Shown here: in pieces, positions 1 through 8,578 of the stretch
Numbering within the stretch: position 1 is the stretch's first letter
How the letters are laid out: every line of letters begins with the position of its first letter
From: Phyllobacteriaceae bacterium
GTDB lineage: Bacteria; Pseudomonadota; Alphaproteobacteria; Rhizobiales; Rhizobiaceae
Assembly (NCBI GenBank): GCA_002708825.1
Contig: PAPF01000011.1
Coordinates: forward strand, 10,043-74,042
DNA length: 64,000 bases
Reading direction: 5' to 3'
The notes under the pieces: model-generated
Told to the model about the DNA's origin: nothing
The model's input: only the letters and a program-made list of their open reading frames with translations
The model's database searches: none
Program-made: the position numbers and the translations under genes

Positions 1-528
1 CACATTACTGGTTTTGTAAATGATCCGATGGAAACCAGGCGCAAGGGGCATCTGCTTGCCTCAGAACGGTTAGGGCCAGGCGGTTATGCTCTCGCCGAAA
101 ACGTCGGGCTGATCGGCAATAGTCCATTCGGCGGTCACCGCCATGAATATGCGATAGCCGTCATTATGTTTTGACCCGATTGCGGTGATGGACCGGGCGA
201 AAGTTTGCTCCGGTTCGCCCGGTGCGCCGAGGCACGAAAAATGGCAATAGCGGTGGATCCGAGCCGGAATGCTTGCGGCGCCAGAAGGCATCCCCATGGG
301 GCGTGCGGGCTCACCTAGGACTTCGACGTGTCACCATGGCGGGATCCGGCGCCGGACGGGAGCGCCTTGGTTCCTGGGGGGCTAACCAAAACCTAAAAAC
401 ATCCTGGTGATACGAACACAAAGCTCGGAGTGTGGTGCCTGCGGTTGTGCGCGTCAGTTCGCTGGGTCAAACTACGTCCTTGCTGTTGGTTTCTATGCGG
501 TATGCCTACGAAATTGAGGAAGAGGTGA
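1..528. other. Gene-free or degraded stretch at window start
   Basis: No reading frame here has a convincing start, ribosome binding site or recognisable protein. Two short frames (70-297 on minus, 222-410 on plus) are open but lack any motif. Base composition is less GC-rich than the core genes to the right. It may be the decayed edge of an accessory segment. Confidence 0.4.
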
Positions 529-1413
529 ATGGCTCACGTCTACAAGGAAAAGACGCTGCAATTGGCAGCAATCGGCTGGTTGAGTAAGCACAAGGGCTAT
601 GATGAACTTGCTGGAGATGTGGAAGCAACCGGTGACCGGATGGACAGCATCGGCCTGCTCGAGGGCGTTGTCATTGCGGTGGAGGTCAAGCCGGCAGTCT
701 ACGGTGGCATGACCAGGTTCAGAGATGATCGAAGTGGCTCACTAGAAGCAAAGATAGCCGCGACGATCGGTGGTCTCATTCGGGGTGCCCAAGACCGCCA
801 GCTTGAGATCATCCGCAAGCACTGGCTTCCGTCCGAACCACCGGAAATCGCTATTCTCGCGGGTCACTATACGGATTCAGGACTGGCGGAACTGAAAGCC
901 ATGCTGGAGGAACGTGGGGCAGGCTGGTGCTTCAACTCTCGCATCTGGCGGTGGGATGGTTTGCAGGTCGAGACACTGTTTCGCTTCGACAGCGCGCGCG
1001 TCCCGCGAGACTGGCAGCAGGTCTCCGTGCCCGCAATGGTCGGCGTGCAAAGACGACGACGTGCGCCGTCAATGGACGAATTCAGGGAGATGGCCGAGCA
1101 GGCCGGCTATGGCGACACGTTCGAGGCCTTCCTGCATCATGCCCGCGAAGAAAATTACCGTGTCAGCCGACTCATTTCGTGCATCAACATCAGGGGACCT
1201 GGGAAGTCGGGCTTGGTGATTTCTGTATTTCTGGACGGCATCGACGGCGACAAGGGAATCAACGCCGGTGTCGATGCAGCCCGCATCGAGAGGGCTATGG
1301 GACAAAACATGCCCGGGGAGTGGGCGCCCCGCATGGGTTATCACAATACCAATCGATATTTCAGATCGCCCGAGGATGTTGCGCATCTCTTTGCCAGTAT
1401 TCGGCCCGAATGA
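529..1413 (+). CDS. Hypothetical protein with a PD-(D/E)XK-like nuclease motif
   Basis: A 294-residue soluble protein that I do not recognise. The start is supported by the purine-rich GAGGAAGAGGTGA immediately before the ATG. The N-terminal third contains D39, then a hydrophobic strand ending in E52-V-K54, the spacing expected for the D...ExK metal site of PD-(D/E)XK nucleases, preceded by a possible helix with E7 and K8. The C-terminal part (about 180-294) has no motif I can name. There is no signal peptide or membrane segment. It stands alone on the plus strand in an accessory-looking region. Nuclease function is inference from one motif; a restriction-like or defence role is possible but not shown. 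Confidence 0.5.
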   Translation: MAHVYKEKTLQLAAIGWLSKHKGYDELAGDVEATGDRMDSIGLLEGVVIAVEVKPAVYGGMTRFRDDRSGSLEAKIAATIGGLIRGAQDRQLEIIRKHWLPSEPPEIAILAGHYTDSGLAELKAMLEERGAGWCFNSRIWRWDGLQVETLFRFDSARVPRDWQQVSVPAMVGVQRRRRAPSMDEFREMAEQAGYGDTFEAFLHHAREENYRVSRLISCINIRGPGKSGLVISVFLDGIDGDKGINAGVDAARIERAMGQNMPGEWAPRMGYHNTNRYFRSPEDVAHLFASIRPE

Positions 1414-1776
1414 TGACGGACCGTTATGATCGTGTGCATCAAGCCAGCGCCGCGAGCCACTTTGCCGTTTCGGGCGTCCGCTTCCGGCTCGCCGCTATCC
1501 GGTCGCGCCAAGGTGGCGCCACGCGATAGGGCGTCCTCATAGTCTTCGGCAATCTCGTCAGAGCCGATTAGCTCGGATGCCTGCTCGTCGAGATGCAGGC
1601 GCAGTAAGATCTAGTAGGCTACCATGGCAGGTCGGCTATGTGCCACGATTACCATGTTATCTGCACTCCTTGAGTTTGTGCATCAGTCTGTTTATTGCTG
1701 CGCATAACCTCTGCAAGCAAGACAGGTCGTCTGGATCACAAGGCAATAGCATGCCCGCCAGTCGAAACCTCTCGGC
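1414..1776. other. Intergenic region without a supported gene
   Basis: About 360 bp between the nuclease-like gene and the convergent regulator unit. A plus-strand frame (1577-1927) is open but runs antisense over the small downstream ORF and has no ribosome binding site or recognisable content. I see no clear terminator or tRNA here. Confidence 0.4.
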
Positions 1777-1908
1777 CTATGCCTTCTTGAGCACGCGCCG
1801 CAGCAACTGCACCCGCCGCAGCGTCGGGGCGGGGTCGCGGCCGTCCGAGATCATCCGCAGGAAGGTGATCCACGCCTTCTCGTTTTCGCTCAATCCCGAA
1901 ATCGTCAT
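1777..1908 (-). CDS. Small 43-residue protein overlapping the XRE regulator
   Basis: The ATG overlaps the stop codon of the upstream XRE-type gene in the ATGA arrangement, which implies translational coupling. The product begins MTISGLSENEKAWITFLRM, is about 43 residues, and ends in a basic tail (LRRVLKKA). It is predicted to be a helical, cytosolic peptide with no signal or membrane segment. I do not recognise it. The overlap with a regulator is the main evidence that it is real; it could be a small partner or antitoxin-like protein, but nothing in its sequence proves that. Confidence 0.5.
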   Translation of the reverse strand: MTISGLSENEKAWITFLRMISDGRDPAPTLRRVQLLRRVLKKA

Positions 1909-2318
1909 TTGCCGAAGATCCCCCTGATCGCCGCACGCGCCCGGGTCGTCAGCGCGGGGTCGCTGTTGTCGCTGGCGTCGCGCAACTCGTCGAGCCAGGC
2001 GGCCTCGTTCTCGGTCACGACCGCGCGGAAGATCTGCCGGATCGCCGTCTCCGTCGTCGGGCTGTCATGCTGGTCTAGGGCCATGCGGAACAGCAGGGCC
2101 GCGTCGCATTCGAGCGCCTTGGCCAGCGCTGGCACGCGGTCGAGCGCCAGCTTCGACGATCCGTTCTTGATCATCGACATGATATTCGCGTTGGTGAAAC
2201 CAGCCTCGGTGGCGATCTGCGCCTGCGTCTTGCGGTATTTCAGTTCCAGCACCCTCCTGGTGACGAACTTCGCCAGGAGGGTGTCTGCGTAAGGGCGGCC
2301 GGGCTTGCGGTTGGACAT
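1905..2318 (-). CDS. XRE-type helix-turn-helix regulator
   Basis: A 137-residue DNA-binding protein. After a basic RKPGRPY segment, a helix-turn-helix of the XRE/Cro type lies around residues 28-60 (TQAQIATEAGFTNANIMSMI). The C-terminal half is acidic and probably makes dimer contacts. The chosen ATG lies 9 nt after a GGAG motif; two more upstream ATGs in frame (to 2348) are less well placed. It is followed by an overlapping 43-residue ORF and lies near the tRNA-Val 3' end, as regulators of mobile or prophage-derived segments often do. Target and ligand are unknown. Confidence 0.7.
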   Translation of the reverse strand: MSNRKPGRPYADTLLAKFVTRRVLELKYRKTQAQIATEAGFTNANIMSMIKNGSSKLALDRVPALAKALECDAALLFRMALDQHDSPTTETAIRQIFRAVVTENEAAWLDELRDASDNSDPALTTRARAAIRGIFGK

Positions 2319-2518
2319 TATCAGCGTCTCCATCTGCACACGCGACATGCGTGCTTCTGATGAGCGCTATAGCGAGGGGTCAGCGGGGAGTTGTCAGGGG
2401 GAAGAAAACTTGTGAGAACAATAGGTTGTAGCAATTGCGGCGATGTGGGCAAAATTGCCGACAGGTTCACTGAACCTAAAGGGAACTACGTAGAATGCCG
2501 CTAAGTGCTTGAAAAGGA

Positions 2519-2593
<75 letters not shown>

Positions 2594-2676
2594 ATCCGTG
2601 GAGCGGCATAGACCACAAAGCGGGTGCGCCCGTCAATAGGTGCGCGAAGCAAAAAAACCGGGCGCCCGAAGGGCAA

Positions 2677-2702
2677 CAAAAAAGCCCGCGCAGGGCGCGG
2701 GC
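2677..2702 (-). terminator. Rho-independent terminator of cpdR
   Basis: On the minus strand an 8-bp perfect stem (GCCCGCGC / GCGCGGGC, 2684-2702) with a 3-nt loop is followed by a run of seven T (2677-2683). It lies about 30 bp after the cpdR stop. Confidence 0.8.
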
Positions 2703-2735
2703 CGCATTGCCTTGACAGGCGTTCCGGACAACCGT

Positions 2736-3098
2736 TCAGGCAGCTTCCAGCATCTTGGAAACCTCGGCGACGAGGTCGCGCAGGTGGAAGGGCTTGGACA
2801 AGATGCGTGCATCCTTCGGCGCCTTGGAATCGGGGTTGAGTGCCACGGCGGCAAAGCCCGTGATGAACATGACCTTCAGGTCGGGGTCGATCTCGGTCGC
2901 GCGGCGGGCGAGTTCGATCCCGTCCATCTCCGGCATGACGATGTCGGTGAGGAGCAGGTTGAACGGTTCCTCGCGCAAACGCTCGAAGGCGGAGGCGCCA
3001 TTGTCGAAATCGCAGACATCGTAGCCTGCCTTCTCCAGCGCCTTCACGAGGAAGCGGCGCATGTCGTTGTCGTCTTCTGCCAGTAGGATGCGCGTCAT
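2736..3098 (-). CDS. cpdR: CpdR-type single-domain response regulator
   Basis: A 120-residue stand-alone receiver domain with acidic pocket E8-D9-D10, phosphoacceptor D52 (LLLTDIVMPEMDG), the T of FITGFAAVAL and the K of LSKPF. The ITGFAAVAL stretch and length fit CpdR of alphaproteobacteria, which in its unphosphorylated form localises ClpXP and promotes CtrA turnover; phosphate normally reaches it through CckA-ChpT. The start is the ATG at 3098, where the conserved TRILLAEDD begins; the frame is open upstream to 3134. It is monocistronic and followed by a strong terminator. Confidence 0.85.
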   Translation of the reverse strand: MTRILLAEDDNDMRRFLVKALEKAGYDVCDFDNGASAFERLREEPFNLLLTDIVMPEMDGIELARRATEIDPDLKVMFITGFAAVALNPDSKAPKDARILSKPFHLRDLVAEVSKMLEAA

Positions 3099-3292
3099 GG
3101 TTCCATGTCCGTTGGCGCAGGGATCGTCCTGCATGTCTTGACCATGACCTTTCTATGACGCGGCGGGGGTAAACATCAAGTGAATGAACGAGACGCCGGT
3201 GTCGCCGTGCAAGCCATCCTGCGGCGCCCGGCGGTGGCTGGACAGCGGCCACGCTGGCTGCCATTGTCCCGGTCCAGGGAGACGGAGACGGC

Positions 3293-4198
3293 ATGAACGA
3301 CATGGCAAGCGACGTAGCGGATGATTTCCGGGCGGTTGCGCCGTTTCACGCGCTCATGCCGGTGCGTCAGGCCGTTCCCTTCGTCTACAATTCGCCGCAT
3401 AGCGGCCGCCACTATCCCAAACGCTTCCTCGACATGGTGCGCCTCGATGCCCATGCCATCCGCCGTTCGGAAGACTGCCACGTGGACGTGCTGTTCCGCC
3501 ACGTGGCAGAGCAGGGCGCACCGCTGCTTTCGGCCGGATTTCCGCGCGCCTATCTCGATGTCAACCGCGAAGCCTACGAACTCGATCCCAAGATGTTCAG
3601 CGACCGGCTTCCGCCCTTCGTCAACATGCGCTCCGTCAGGGTCGCCGGCGGGTTGGGCACGGTTCCGCGTATCGTGTCGGAAGGTGTCCATATCTATGAC
3701 GGCAAATTGCGGGCGGCCGAGGCGCTGCTTCGGGTGGAGCACTACTACAAGCCCTATCACGCCCGCCTTCGCCGGATGCTGCTGACCACGCATGCCCTGT
3801 TCGGCATGGCCGTGCTTGTCGACTGCCATTCCATGCCTGCCTCGGTACGGGTTCCCGAGAGCGGAGGGGCCGCCGATTTCATCATCGGCGACCGGTTTGC
3901 CACCGCTGCCAACCCGGCGCTGAGCGACCATGCCATCGCCCTTCTCAGGGGCATGGGCTACCGCGTGGCCTACAACAAGCCCTATGCCGGCGGCTTCATC
4001 ACCGAACACTACGGACGCCCGGCGCGGGGTCTGCACGCCATACAGGTTGAGGTCAATCGCGGCCTCTATCTCAACGAGGCGACCTACGAGCCGACAGCGG
4101 GCTTCGAGGCCCTGCGCGCCGACCTCGAACGGTTCACGGCGGCTCTTGCTGCCTTGCCGGCCGAGATGCTGGCGCCGCCGGTCCTCGCGGCCGAATGA
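3293..4198 (+). CDS. N-formylglutamate amidohydrolase family protein
   Basis: A 301-residue cytosolic enzyme of the FGase family, which hydrolyses N-formyl-L-glutamate to glutamate and formate, the last step of one histidine-degradation route. Visible family motifs are NSPHSGRHYP near residue 33, the EDCHVDVLF stretch, LVDCHSMP near 177 and EVNRGLYLNE near the C-terminus, supplying candidate metal ligands. No other hut gene is adjacent, so its role in histidine use is not supported by context; related proteins act on other N-formyl or amide substrates. Location beside an mmgR-like small RNA and hisN fits other Hyphomicrobiales. Confidence 0.85.
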   Translation: MNDMASDVADDFRAVAPFHALMPVRQAVPFVYNSPHSGRHYPKRFLDMVRLDAHAIRRSEDCHVDVLFRHVAEQGAPLLSAGFPRAYLDVNREAYELDPKMFSDRLPPFVNMRSVRVAGGLGTVPRIVSEGVHIYDGKLRAAEALLRVEHYYKPYHARLRRMLLTTHALFGMAVLVDCHSMPASVRVPESGGAADFIIGDRFATAANPALSDHAIALLRGMGYRVAYNKPYAGGFITEHYGRPARGLHAIQVEVNRGLYLNEATYEPTAGFEALRADLERFTAALAALPAEMLAPPVLAAE

Positions 4199-4216
4199 AA
4201 AAGCGCAACAGGGCGT

Positions 4217-4302
4217 AAAAAAAGACCGCGACGCTAGGCGGCGCGGTCCAAGTCTAGGGAGGAAACGCCCAAGGAGGGCATGGACAGGACTGGCCTGTCC
4301 GA
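4217..4302 (-). ncRNA. mmgR: mmgR/suhB-type (alpha-r8) small RNA
   Basis: On the minus strand, about 86 nt are bounded by a promoter (TTGACT at 4329-4334, 16-bp spacer, TAACCT at 4307-4312) and a terminator (GACCGCG / CGCGGTC stem followed by seven T, 4217-4223). A 7-bp hairpin GGACAGG / CCTGTCC opens the transcript; the single-stranded middle carries CCTCC motifs able to pair with Shine-Dalgarno sequences. Structure, position between the amidohydrolase and the SuhB-like gene, and the conserved CCTAGACTTGG segment match the alphaproteobacterial suhB/mmgR family (Rfam RF00519 as I recall), which restrains polyhydroxybutyrate granule formation in Sinorhizobium. Identification is by memory, not by covariance search. 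Confidence 0.75.
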
Positions 4303-4425
4303 TTACAGGTTATGTTGCATCGCAAAAAAGTCAACCCGCATTAACTATTCCTCGATTGTACCTTGGTGCAGGTCCGGGCAGCATGCCGGCGCCCGGCGGC
4401 ATCACTCACCGCACGGACAGACCCC

Positions 4426-5199
4426 ATGACAGGATTTGCCGACTTCTTCCGACAGGCCGCCGAAGCCGCCGCGCGCGAGGGACTGCCCCGGTTCCGGGCC
4501 GGGCTTGGCGTGGACAACAAGCTGGACGAGGGGTTCGATCCGGTCACGGAAGCCGACCGCGCCATCGAGCGGGCCATCCGCGAGCTGATCGCCAAAGCAT
4601 ATCCGGACCACGGGATCCTGGGCGAGGAAGAGGGCGGAGAGGGGCTGGAGCGCGATTGCGTCTGGGTCATCGATCCCATCGACGGAACACGGGCCTTCAT
4701 CTCCGGCCTGCCGGTCTGGGGAACGCTCATGGGCCTGACCGAACAGGGCGACGCGGTGGCCGGCATGATGGCGCAGCCCTTCACCGGCGAACTCTTCTAC
4801 GGCGACGAGACCGGCGCCCACTACGAAGGCCCCGGCGGGCCGCGCCGGCTGGCGACACGCAAGACGCCCTCACTGTCGCAGGCATCGCTGTTCACCACCT
4901 CGCCCGCCCTCTACCAGGGTGACATGCGGCGCAGATACGATGCGCTGGAACGCGTGGTGCGCCTGCCGCGCTATGGCACCGACTGCTACGCCTTCGCCAT
5001 GGTCGCGGCCGGGCATGCCGACATGGCCTGCGAATGCGGGCTGAAGCCCTATGACATCGTCGGGCTGATCCCGATCATCGAGAAGGCCGGCGGGGTCGTC
5101 ACGCGCTGGGATGGCGGTCCGGCCGAGACCGGCGGGGATATCCTCGCTTCAGGCAATCCGGCGCTCCATGGCGAGGCGCTGGCGCTGCTGAACGGCTGA
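4426..5199 (+). CDS. hisN: Histidinol-phosphatase, inositol monophosphatase family
   Basis: A 257-residue Mg-dependent phosphatase. Metal-site motifs are E67/E68 in GEEEGG, D83-P-I-D86-G-T in WVIDPIDGTRAF, and D210 in KPYDIVGLIPII. Short inositol-monophosphatase-like proteins of this type act as histidinol-phosphatase in many alphaproteobacteria; SuhB/inositol monophosphatase is the alternative. The ATG at 4426 begins the conserved domain closely; the frame is open upstream to 4363. It lies head-on to the small RNA gene, so its promoter must sit in or near the RNA gene. Confidence 0.8.
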   Translation: MTGFADFFRQAAEAAAREGLPRFRAGLGVDNKLDEGFDPVTEADRAIERAIRELIAKAYPDHGILGEEEGGEGLERDCVWVIDPIDGTRAFISGLPVWGTLMGLTEQGDAVAGMMAQPFTGELFYGDETGAHYEGPGGPRRLATRKTPSLSQASLFTTSPALYQGDMRRRYDALERVVRLPRYGTDCYAFAMVAAGHADMACECGLKPYDIVGLIPIIEKAGGVVTRWDGGPAETGGDILASGNPALHGEALALLNG

Positions 5200-5225
5200 C
5201 GGGGTGCGGGCGCGAGGCACCGGTC

Positions 5226-6239
5226 TCAGGCCGGAGCTTCCCCGTCGAAGAAGGCGAGCATGGCGGCCATCATGGGCGCGCGATAGGCGTCGGCTTCCTG
5301 CATGAGTTCATGGCGGGCACCGTCGATGGTCAGGCAGGATCCCGAACGCATCCGCCGGCCGTAATCCTCCACCGCGCGCAGCGGCACGATCTGGTCGGCG
5401 CCGGCGGCAACCAGCAGAGCGGGTATGCGCAGACCGGCGATGAATTCCGGGTCGCGCACCGTCTCGATTGCCTGGATCGCGGCGTTGACCCAGCCTGCGG
5501 TCGGTCCGCCGAGCGCCAGTTCGCGATGCCTTTCATAAAGCGTGGCATTGCGCATGTAGCGGTCGTAATCGCTGGTCAGCCTGTTTCCCATGAAGGGGGC
5601 GATCTCGCGCGGGCGCTTGCCTCCGGCGATGTACATGGTGCCCAGCCCGATCATGGTGAGGAAACGCGCCACGAAGGCGATGCCGCCTTGCGACAATGGC
5701 GGATGGCTCAGTTCGAGCAGCGGCGAGGCCAGGACCATGCGGCGGATGCGGTTGACCATGCGGTCGCTGGCCAGCAGTGCGACGAGCGCGCCGGTGGAAT
5801 GGGCCAGGATGTGGAACGGCGCGCGGCAATCGGGCAGGATCACATCGGCGAAGACCTGCTCCAGGTCCTTCACATAGCCCTCGAAATCGTCGGCGTGGCC
5901 CTTGCCGCGATCGCGCAGCAGGCGCGTCGAGCCGCCCTGTCCGCGCCAGTCGAAGGTGGCGCATTCATAGCCTGCCGCGCAAAGTTCGGTGATCGTCTCG
6001 AAATATTTCTCTATGCACTCGTTGCGGCCATGCAGGATGATGATGGTGCCGCGCAGCGGCCGGCCCGTGGCCGGAAACCGCGCATAGCGCAGGCGCATGC
6101 CGTCGCCCGTCACCACATGACCCGCAACGGCGCCCTCGGGCACCGGGTTCTGCGGCATGGCGACAAGCAGATCTTCGTCCTGTCCGGCGGCAACGTCCAT
6201 GCAATGGCCATGTCTTTGCGAGTAACAGCGCTCCGGCAT
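5226..6239 (-). CDS. Alpha/beta hydrolase, lysophospholipase (PldB) type
   Basis: About 337 residues with the full serine-hydrolase plan: oxyanion segment ILHGRNECIEKY, nucleophile elbow A-H-S-T-G in FHILAHSTGALVAL, acid in AAGADQIVPL and catalytic histidine in DGARHELMQE. This order matches the PldB/monoacylglycerol lipase group, which cleaves lysophospholipids or monoglycerides. No signal peptide is seen, so it is probably cytosolic or inner-face associated. The start is uncertain: ATGs at 6239 and 6200 both lack a strong ribosome binding site. It is transcribed away from the heat-shock gene. Confidence 0.75.
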   Translation of the reverse strand: MPERCYSQRHGHCMDVAAGQDEDLLVAMPQNPVPEGAVAGHVVTGDGMRLRYARFPATGRPLRGTIIILHGRNECIEKYFETITELCAAGYECATFDWRGQGGSTRLLRDRGKGHADDFEGYVKDLEQVFADVILPDCRAPFHILAHSTGALVALLASDRMVNRIRRMVLASPLLELSHPPLSQGGIAFVARFLTMIGLGTMYIAGGKRPREIAPFMGNRLTSDYDRYMRNATLYERHRELALGGPTAGWVNAAIQAIETVRDPEFIAGLRIPALLVAAGADQIVPLRAVEDYGRRMRSGSCLTIDGARHELMQEADAYRAPMMAAMLAFFDGEAPA

Positions 6240-6503
6240 AGTCAGGCACGGCTGCAAAAGCAAAGAAAATGTGGCGGGCGGGAAGAGATGCGGCGGACGC
6301 AGGGACGTCCGGCCGGGTCCTTTCGCAGGTCGGGAAGAACGCGGATCCGGGAGGAAGGGACGATACACCCGGATCCGCTCCGCCATCCGGCCTTGTCTGC
6401 CGTCCGAGCGTTGAAGGGAGAATGCCACGGCCTGCCTGAACGCAGGCGGAAGGCGTTGTTCATGTGCCGTTCATGCGGTGTGGGCGCCGCAATCGCGCGC
6501 CGT

Positions 6504-6532
6504 CTTGAAACCGGCACGCGGCCTTCCCAAAT
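6504..6532 (+). promoter_or_regulatory. Candidate sigma-32 (RpoH) promoter of the small heat-shock gene
   Basis: CTTGAA at 6504-6509 is followed after 16 bp by CCCAAAT at 6526-6532, a fit to alphaproteobacterial RpoH promoters (CTTGAA, then a C-rich/AT -10). Transcription would start near 6540, giving a leader of about 100 nt. Inference from motif only. Confidence 0.5.
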
Positions 6533-6539
6533 GGAGAAT

Positions 6540-6643
6540 GCAGCCGCCGAAACCGGGGCTGCTGGTCCGCACCGGAACGCCAGAACGGGTTCCATGCGCC
6601 GGGCCAAACGCAACAACACGTCGCTTCCCATGGAGGACTTACC
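6540..6643 (+). promoter_or_regulatory. Hairpin-rich leader, possible ROSE-like RNA thermometer
   Basis: Three hairpins precede the start codon: GCAGCC/GGCTGC at 6540-6562, GGAAC/GTTCC at 6574-6593, and CTTCC-CAT-GGAGG at 6624-6636. The last directly buries the Shine-Dalgarno GGAGG, with one U-G wobble and a 3-nt loop, and can be extended by GTC/GAC around a bulge. Rhizobial small heat-shock genes are classically controlled by ROSE thermometers of this layout (several stem-loops, the last masking the SD). The exact ROSE consensus was not verified. Confidence 0.45.
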
Positions 6644-7111
6644 ATGCGTCACGTCGATTTTTCCCCCCTCTACCGTTCGACCGTCGGCTTCGACCGTCTC
6701 TTCACCATGCTCGACAGCCTTGCCCAGCCGGACAACGGCCAGTCCTATCCGCCCTACAACATCGAGCGCACCGGCGAGAACGCCTACCGCATCACCATGG
6801 CGGTTGCCGGTTTCTCCGAGGCCGACCTCTCCATCGAGGCCAAGCGCAATGCGCTGACGATCAAGGGCGAGAAGAGCGAGGACGAGAAGGACGAGGGCCG
6901 CGAATTCCTGCATCGCGGCATCGCCGCGCGCAGCTTCGAGCGCCGGTTCCAGCTTGCCGACCACGTCGAGGTGACTGGTGCGGAACTGGTCAACGGCCTG
7001 CTGCATGTCGACCTCAAGCGCGAAATCCCGGAAGAGATGAAGCCGCGCAGGATCGCCATTGCCGGCGGCGGCCGCAAGGACGCAAGGCAGATCGAGGCCA
7101 AGGCCGAGTAA
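6644..7111 (+). CDS. Small heat-shock protein, Hsp20/IbpA family
   Basis: A 155-residue ATP-independent holdase. The N-terminal arm (1-35) is of the IbpA/HspA type (DFSPLYRSTVGFDRLFTML). The alpha-crystallin domain spans about 36-125, including YRITMAVAGF and NGLLHVDLKREIPEEMKPRRI with the I-x-I-type C-terminal anchor. It binds unfolding proteins in the cytosol and hands them to DnaK/ClpB. An RpoH-like promoter and an SD-masking hairpin upstream suggest heat control of both transcription and translation. A terminator follows the gene. Confidence 0.92.
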   Translation: MRHVDFSPLYRSTVGFDRLFTMLDSLAQPDNGQSYPPYNIERTGENAYRITMAVAGFSEADLSIEAKRNALTIKGEKSEDEKDEGREFLHRGIAARSFERRFQLADHVEVTGAELVNGLLHVDLKREIPEEMKPRRIAIAGGGRKDARQIEAKAE

Positions 7112-7146
7112 CCGGTTTTTTCCTTCCTTGGCCTCCAGCCATGACA

Positions 7147-7179
7147 GGGCGGCGCCTCACGGCGCTGCCCTTTTCGTTT
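7147..7179 (+). terminator. Terminator of the small heat-shock gene
   Basis: Stem GGGCGGCGCC / GGCGCTGCCC (7147-7170, one G-U pair) with loop TCAC, followed by TTTTCGTTT. Confidence 0.75.
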
Positions 7180-7185
7180 GCGCGG

Positions 7186-7785
7186 TCAGGCCGCGCGCCC
7201 GGCCATGGCCGCCGGTGCGGCTTCAGCACGGCGGGCAATCAGCCCGTCCACGGACAAGAGGCCGGCACCCTTGAAGACCAGATAGGCGAGCGGCAGGACC
7301 CAAAGCAGGCGCTGGTCGGCGATGATGGCGTCAGGGAAGCGGTCGAAGAACGCGCCCGTGGCCTCCGCGCCAATGTTGTGGAACATGATGTCGACATAGC
7401 TCTGCACCGCGATGAAGCCGATCATGCCGAATGCGGCCAGGCGCGTGGCCAGTCCGAGGACGATGAGCAGGGGCAGGGCAAACTCCGCATAGGTGCCGAA
7501 GATGACAATGATCTTCCAGGGGAAGAAGGCGACATTGGCGGTGTCGTAGCCGGCCGCCTCGATGACCGGCGGCAGCATCTGGTAATAGGCGCCGTCGGAT
7601 ATGGTGAAGAAGCCGGCAAACCCGGTTCCGACCTTGGTGAGGGCGGAATTCCAGTAATAGCCGAACAGGACGGAGGCGAAAGCCAGGCGGGCTGCCAGGC
7701 CCATCAGCCACCGGTCGCTGATGGCTTCCAGCCTGCCGGCAATGGCCGCGTGGAGGCGGGCCATCCGATCGATCATCGCGTTCAT
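7186..7785 (-). CDS. bufD: DoxX-family membrane protein of the bufferin operon
   Basis: A 199-residue inner-membrane protein with about four hydrophobic segments (roughly 30-50, 85-110, 115-140, 155-180) and the DoxX signature FASVLFGYYWNSALTKV near the N-terminus. The ATG at 7785 comes one base after the stop of the DUF2063 gene, so the two are translationally coupled. DoxX proteins are frequent last members of DUF2282-MNIO-DUF2063 operons; a part in quinone-linked redox or in export of the modified peptide has been suggested but is not established. The bufD symbol follows operon position only. Confidence 0.8.
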   Translation of the reverse strand: MNAMIDRMARLHAAIAGRLEAISDRWLMGLAARLAFASVLFGYYWNSALTKVGTGFAGFFTISDGAYYQMLPPVIEAAGYDTANVAFFPWKIIVIFGTYAEFALPLLIVLGLATRLAAFGMIGFIAVQSYVDIMFHNIGAEATGAFFDRFPDAIIADQRLLWVLPLAYLVFKGAGLLSVDGLIARRAEAAPAAMAGRAA

Positions 7786-7786
7786 G

Positions 7787-8578
7787 TCAGTTATCCTCTC
7801 CTGTTGCGCAAGCCGGCTCGATGGCGGCAAGGGCGCCCGCCGCCAGCAGCAGGCCAAGGCTCGCGCCGATATCGAATGCTTCGTGTCCGGCGGCTTCCCC
7901 CGCCGCGTGAGCTTCTTCCAGGGTCGCGCCGTCGAGCAGGCGGGCGGCGAAGGCGGCCGCACTTTCGTCAAGCAGACGGATTTCCACGCTCAGGTGCGGG
8001 CGTGTCACAAGCACGGTCTGTGCGCCGCCGGGACTGGCGGGCAGGCCGGCGCGCCCGGCCTCCATCAGGTCCGCGATGGCGAAGGGCGCGGCAATTATGC
8101 GGGCGGCAGGGCGCGGCCTGAACCGGGTTTCTGCCAGGGATTCCGGCGGAATGGCGGAAAGGGCGCCCGCCTCCATCGGTGCGGCATCGGCGGCGTGCCA
8201 GGCATCGAGCCAGGCGCGCTCCAGCCGTGCCAGATGGGCAAGCCAGGGCATTTGCTGGCGCGCCGGCGGAAAGCGGTCCAGAAAGGCAGGGAAATCGCGG
8301 CCGAGTTCAGCCAGAATGGGGGAGCGCGGCGGGCATTCCTCCAGATAGAGGCGTGCCGCATGGGCGAAGCGCTCCTTGCCGGTAAGCGCGGCAACCGCCG
8401 GAAAGATGTCGGCGATGGCCGTGACCAGCGAATGGACGACATTGTTCCGGTAGACGGCAAAACGCCGGACGGCACCTCCGCCGCCGCGCCGGGTTACGCC
8501 CGCCGGCATGGGCGCCAGCGGGTCGGTCAGTGCGCCGGCGAAGGCGTTGCGGTTCCAGGCTTTCTCAGCAGGCGGCAT
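7787..8578 (-). CDS. bufC: DUF2063 protein, bufferin-maturation partner (BufC/HvfC-like)
   Basis: 263 residues. The N-terminal part (about 1-95) carries the DUF2063 hallmark [30 protein letters not shown], with the conserved Y-R-N-N. DUF2063 proteins accompany MNIO oxygenases and are thought to bind the precursor peptide and present it to the enzyme. The start overlaps the end of the MNIO gene by 14 bp, and the next gene begins one base after its stop. No signal peptide: it is a cytosolic maturation factor. Confidence 0.85.
   Translation of the reverse strand: MPPAEKAWNRNAFAGALTDPLAPMPAGVTRRGGGGAVRRFAVYRNNVVHSLVTAIADIFPAVAALTGKERFAHAARLYLEECPPRSPILAELGRDFPAFLDRFPPARQQMPWLAHLARLERAWLDAWHAADAAPMEAGALSAIPPESLAETRFRPRPAARIIAAPFAIADLMEAGRAGLPASPGGAQTVLVTRPHLSVEIRLLDESAAAFAARLLDGATLEEAHAAGEAAGHEAFDIGASLGLLLAAGALAAIEPACATGEDN

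Noticed and set aside
1577..1927. Plus-strand 116-residue frame
   Set aside because: It runs antisense over the end of the regulator gene and the 43-residue ORF, with no SD or motif.
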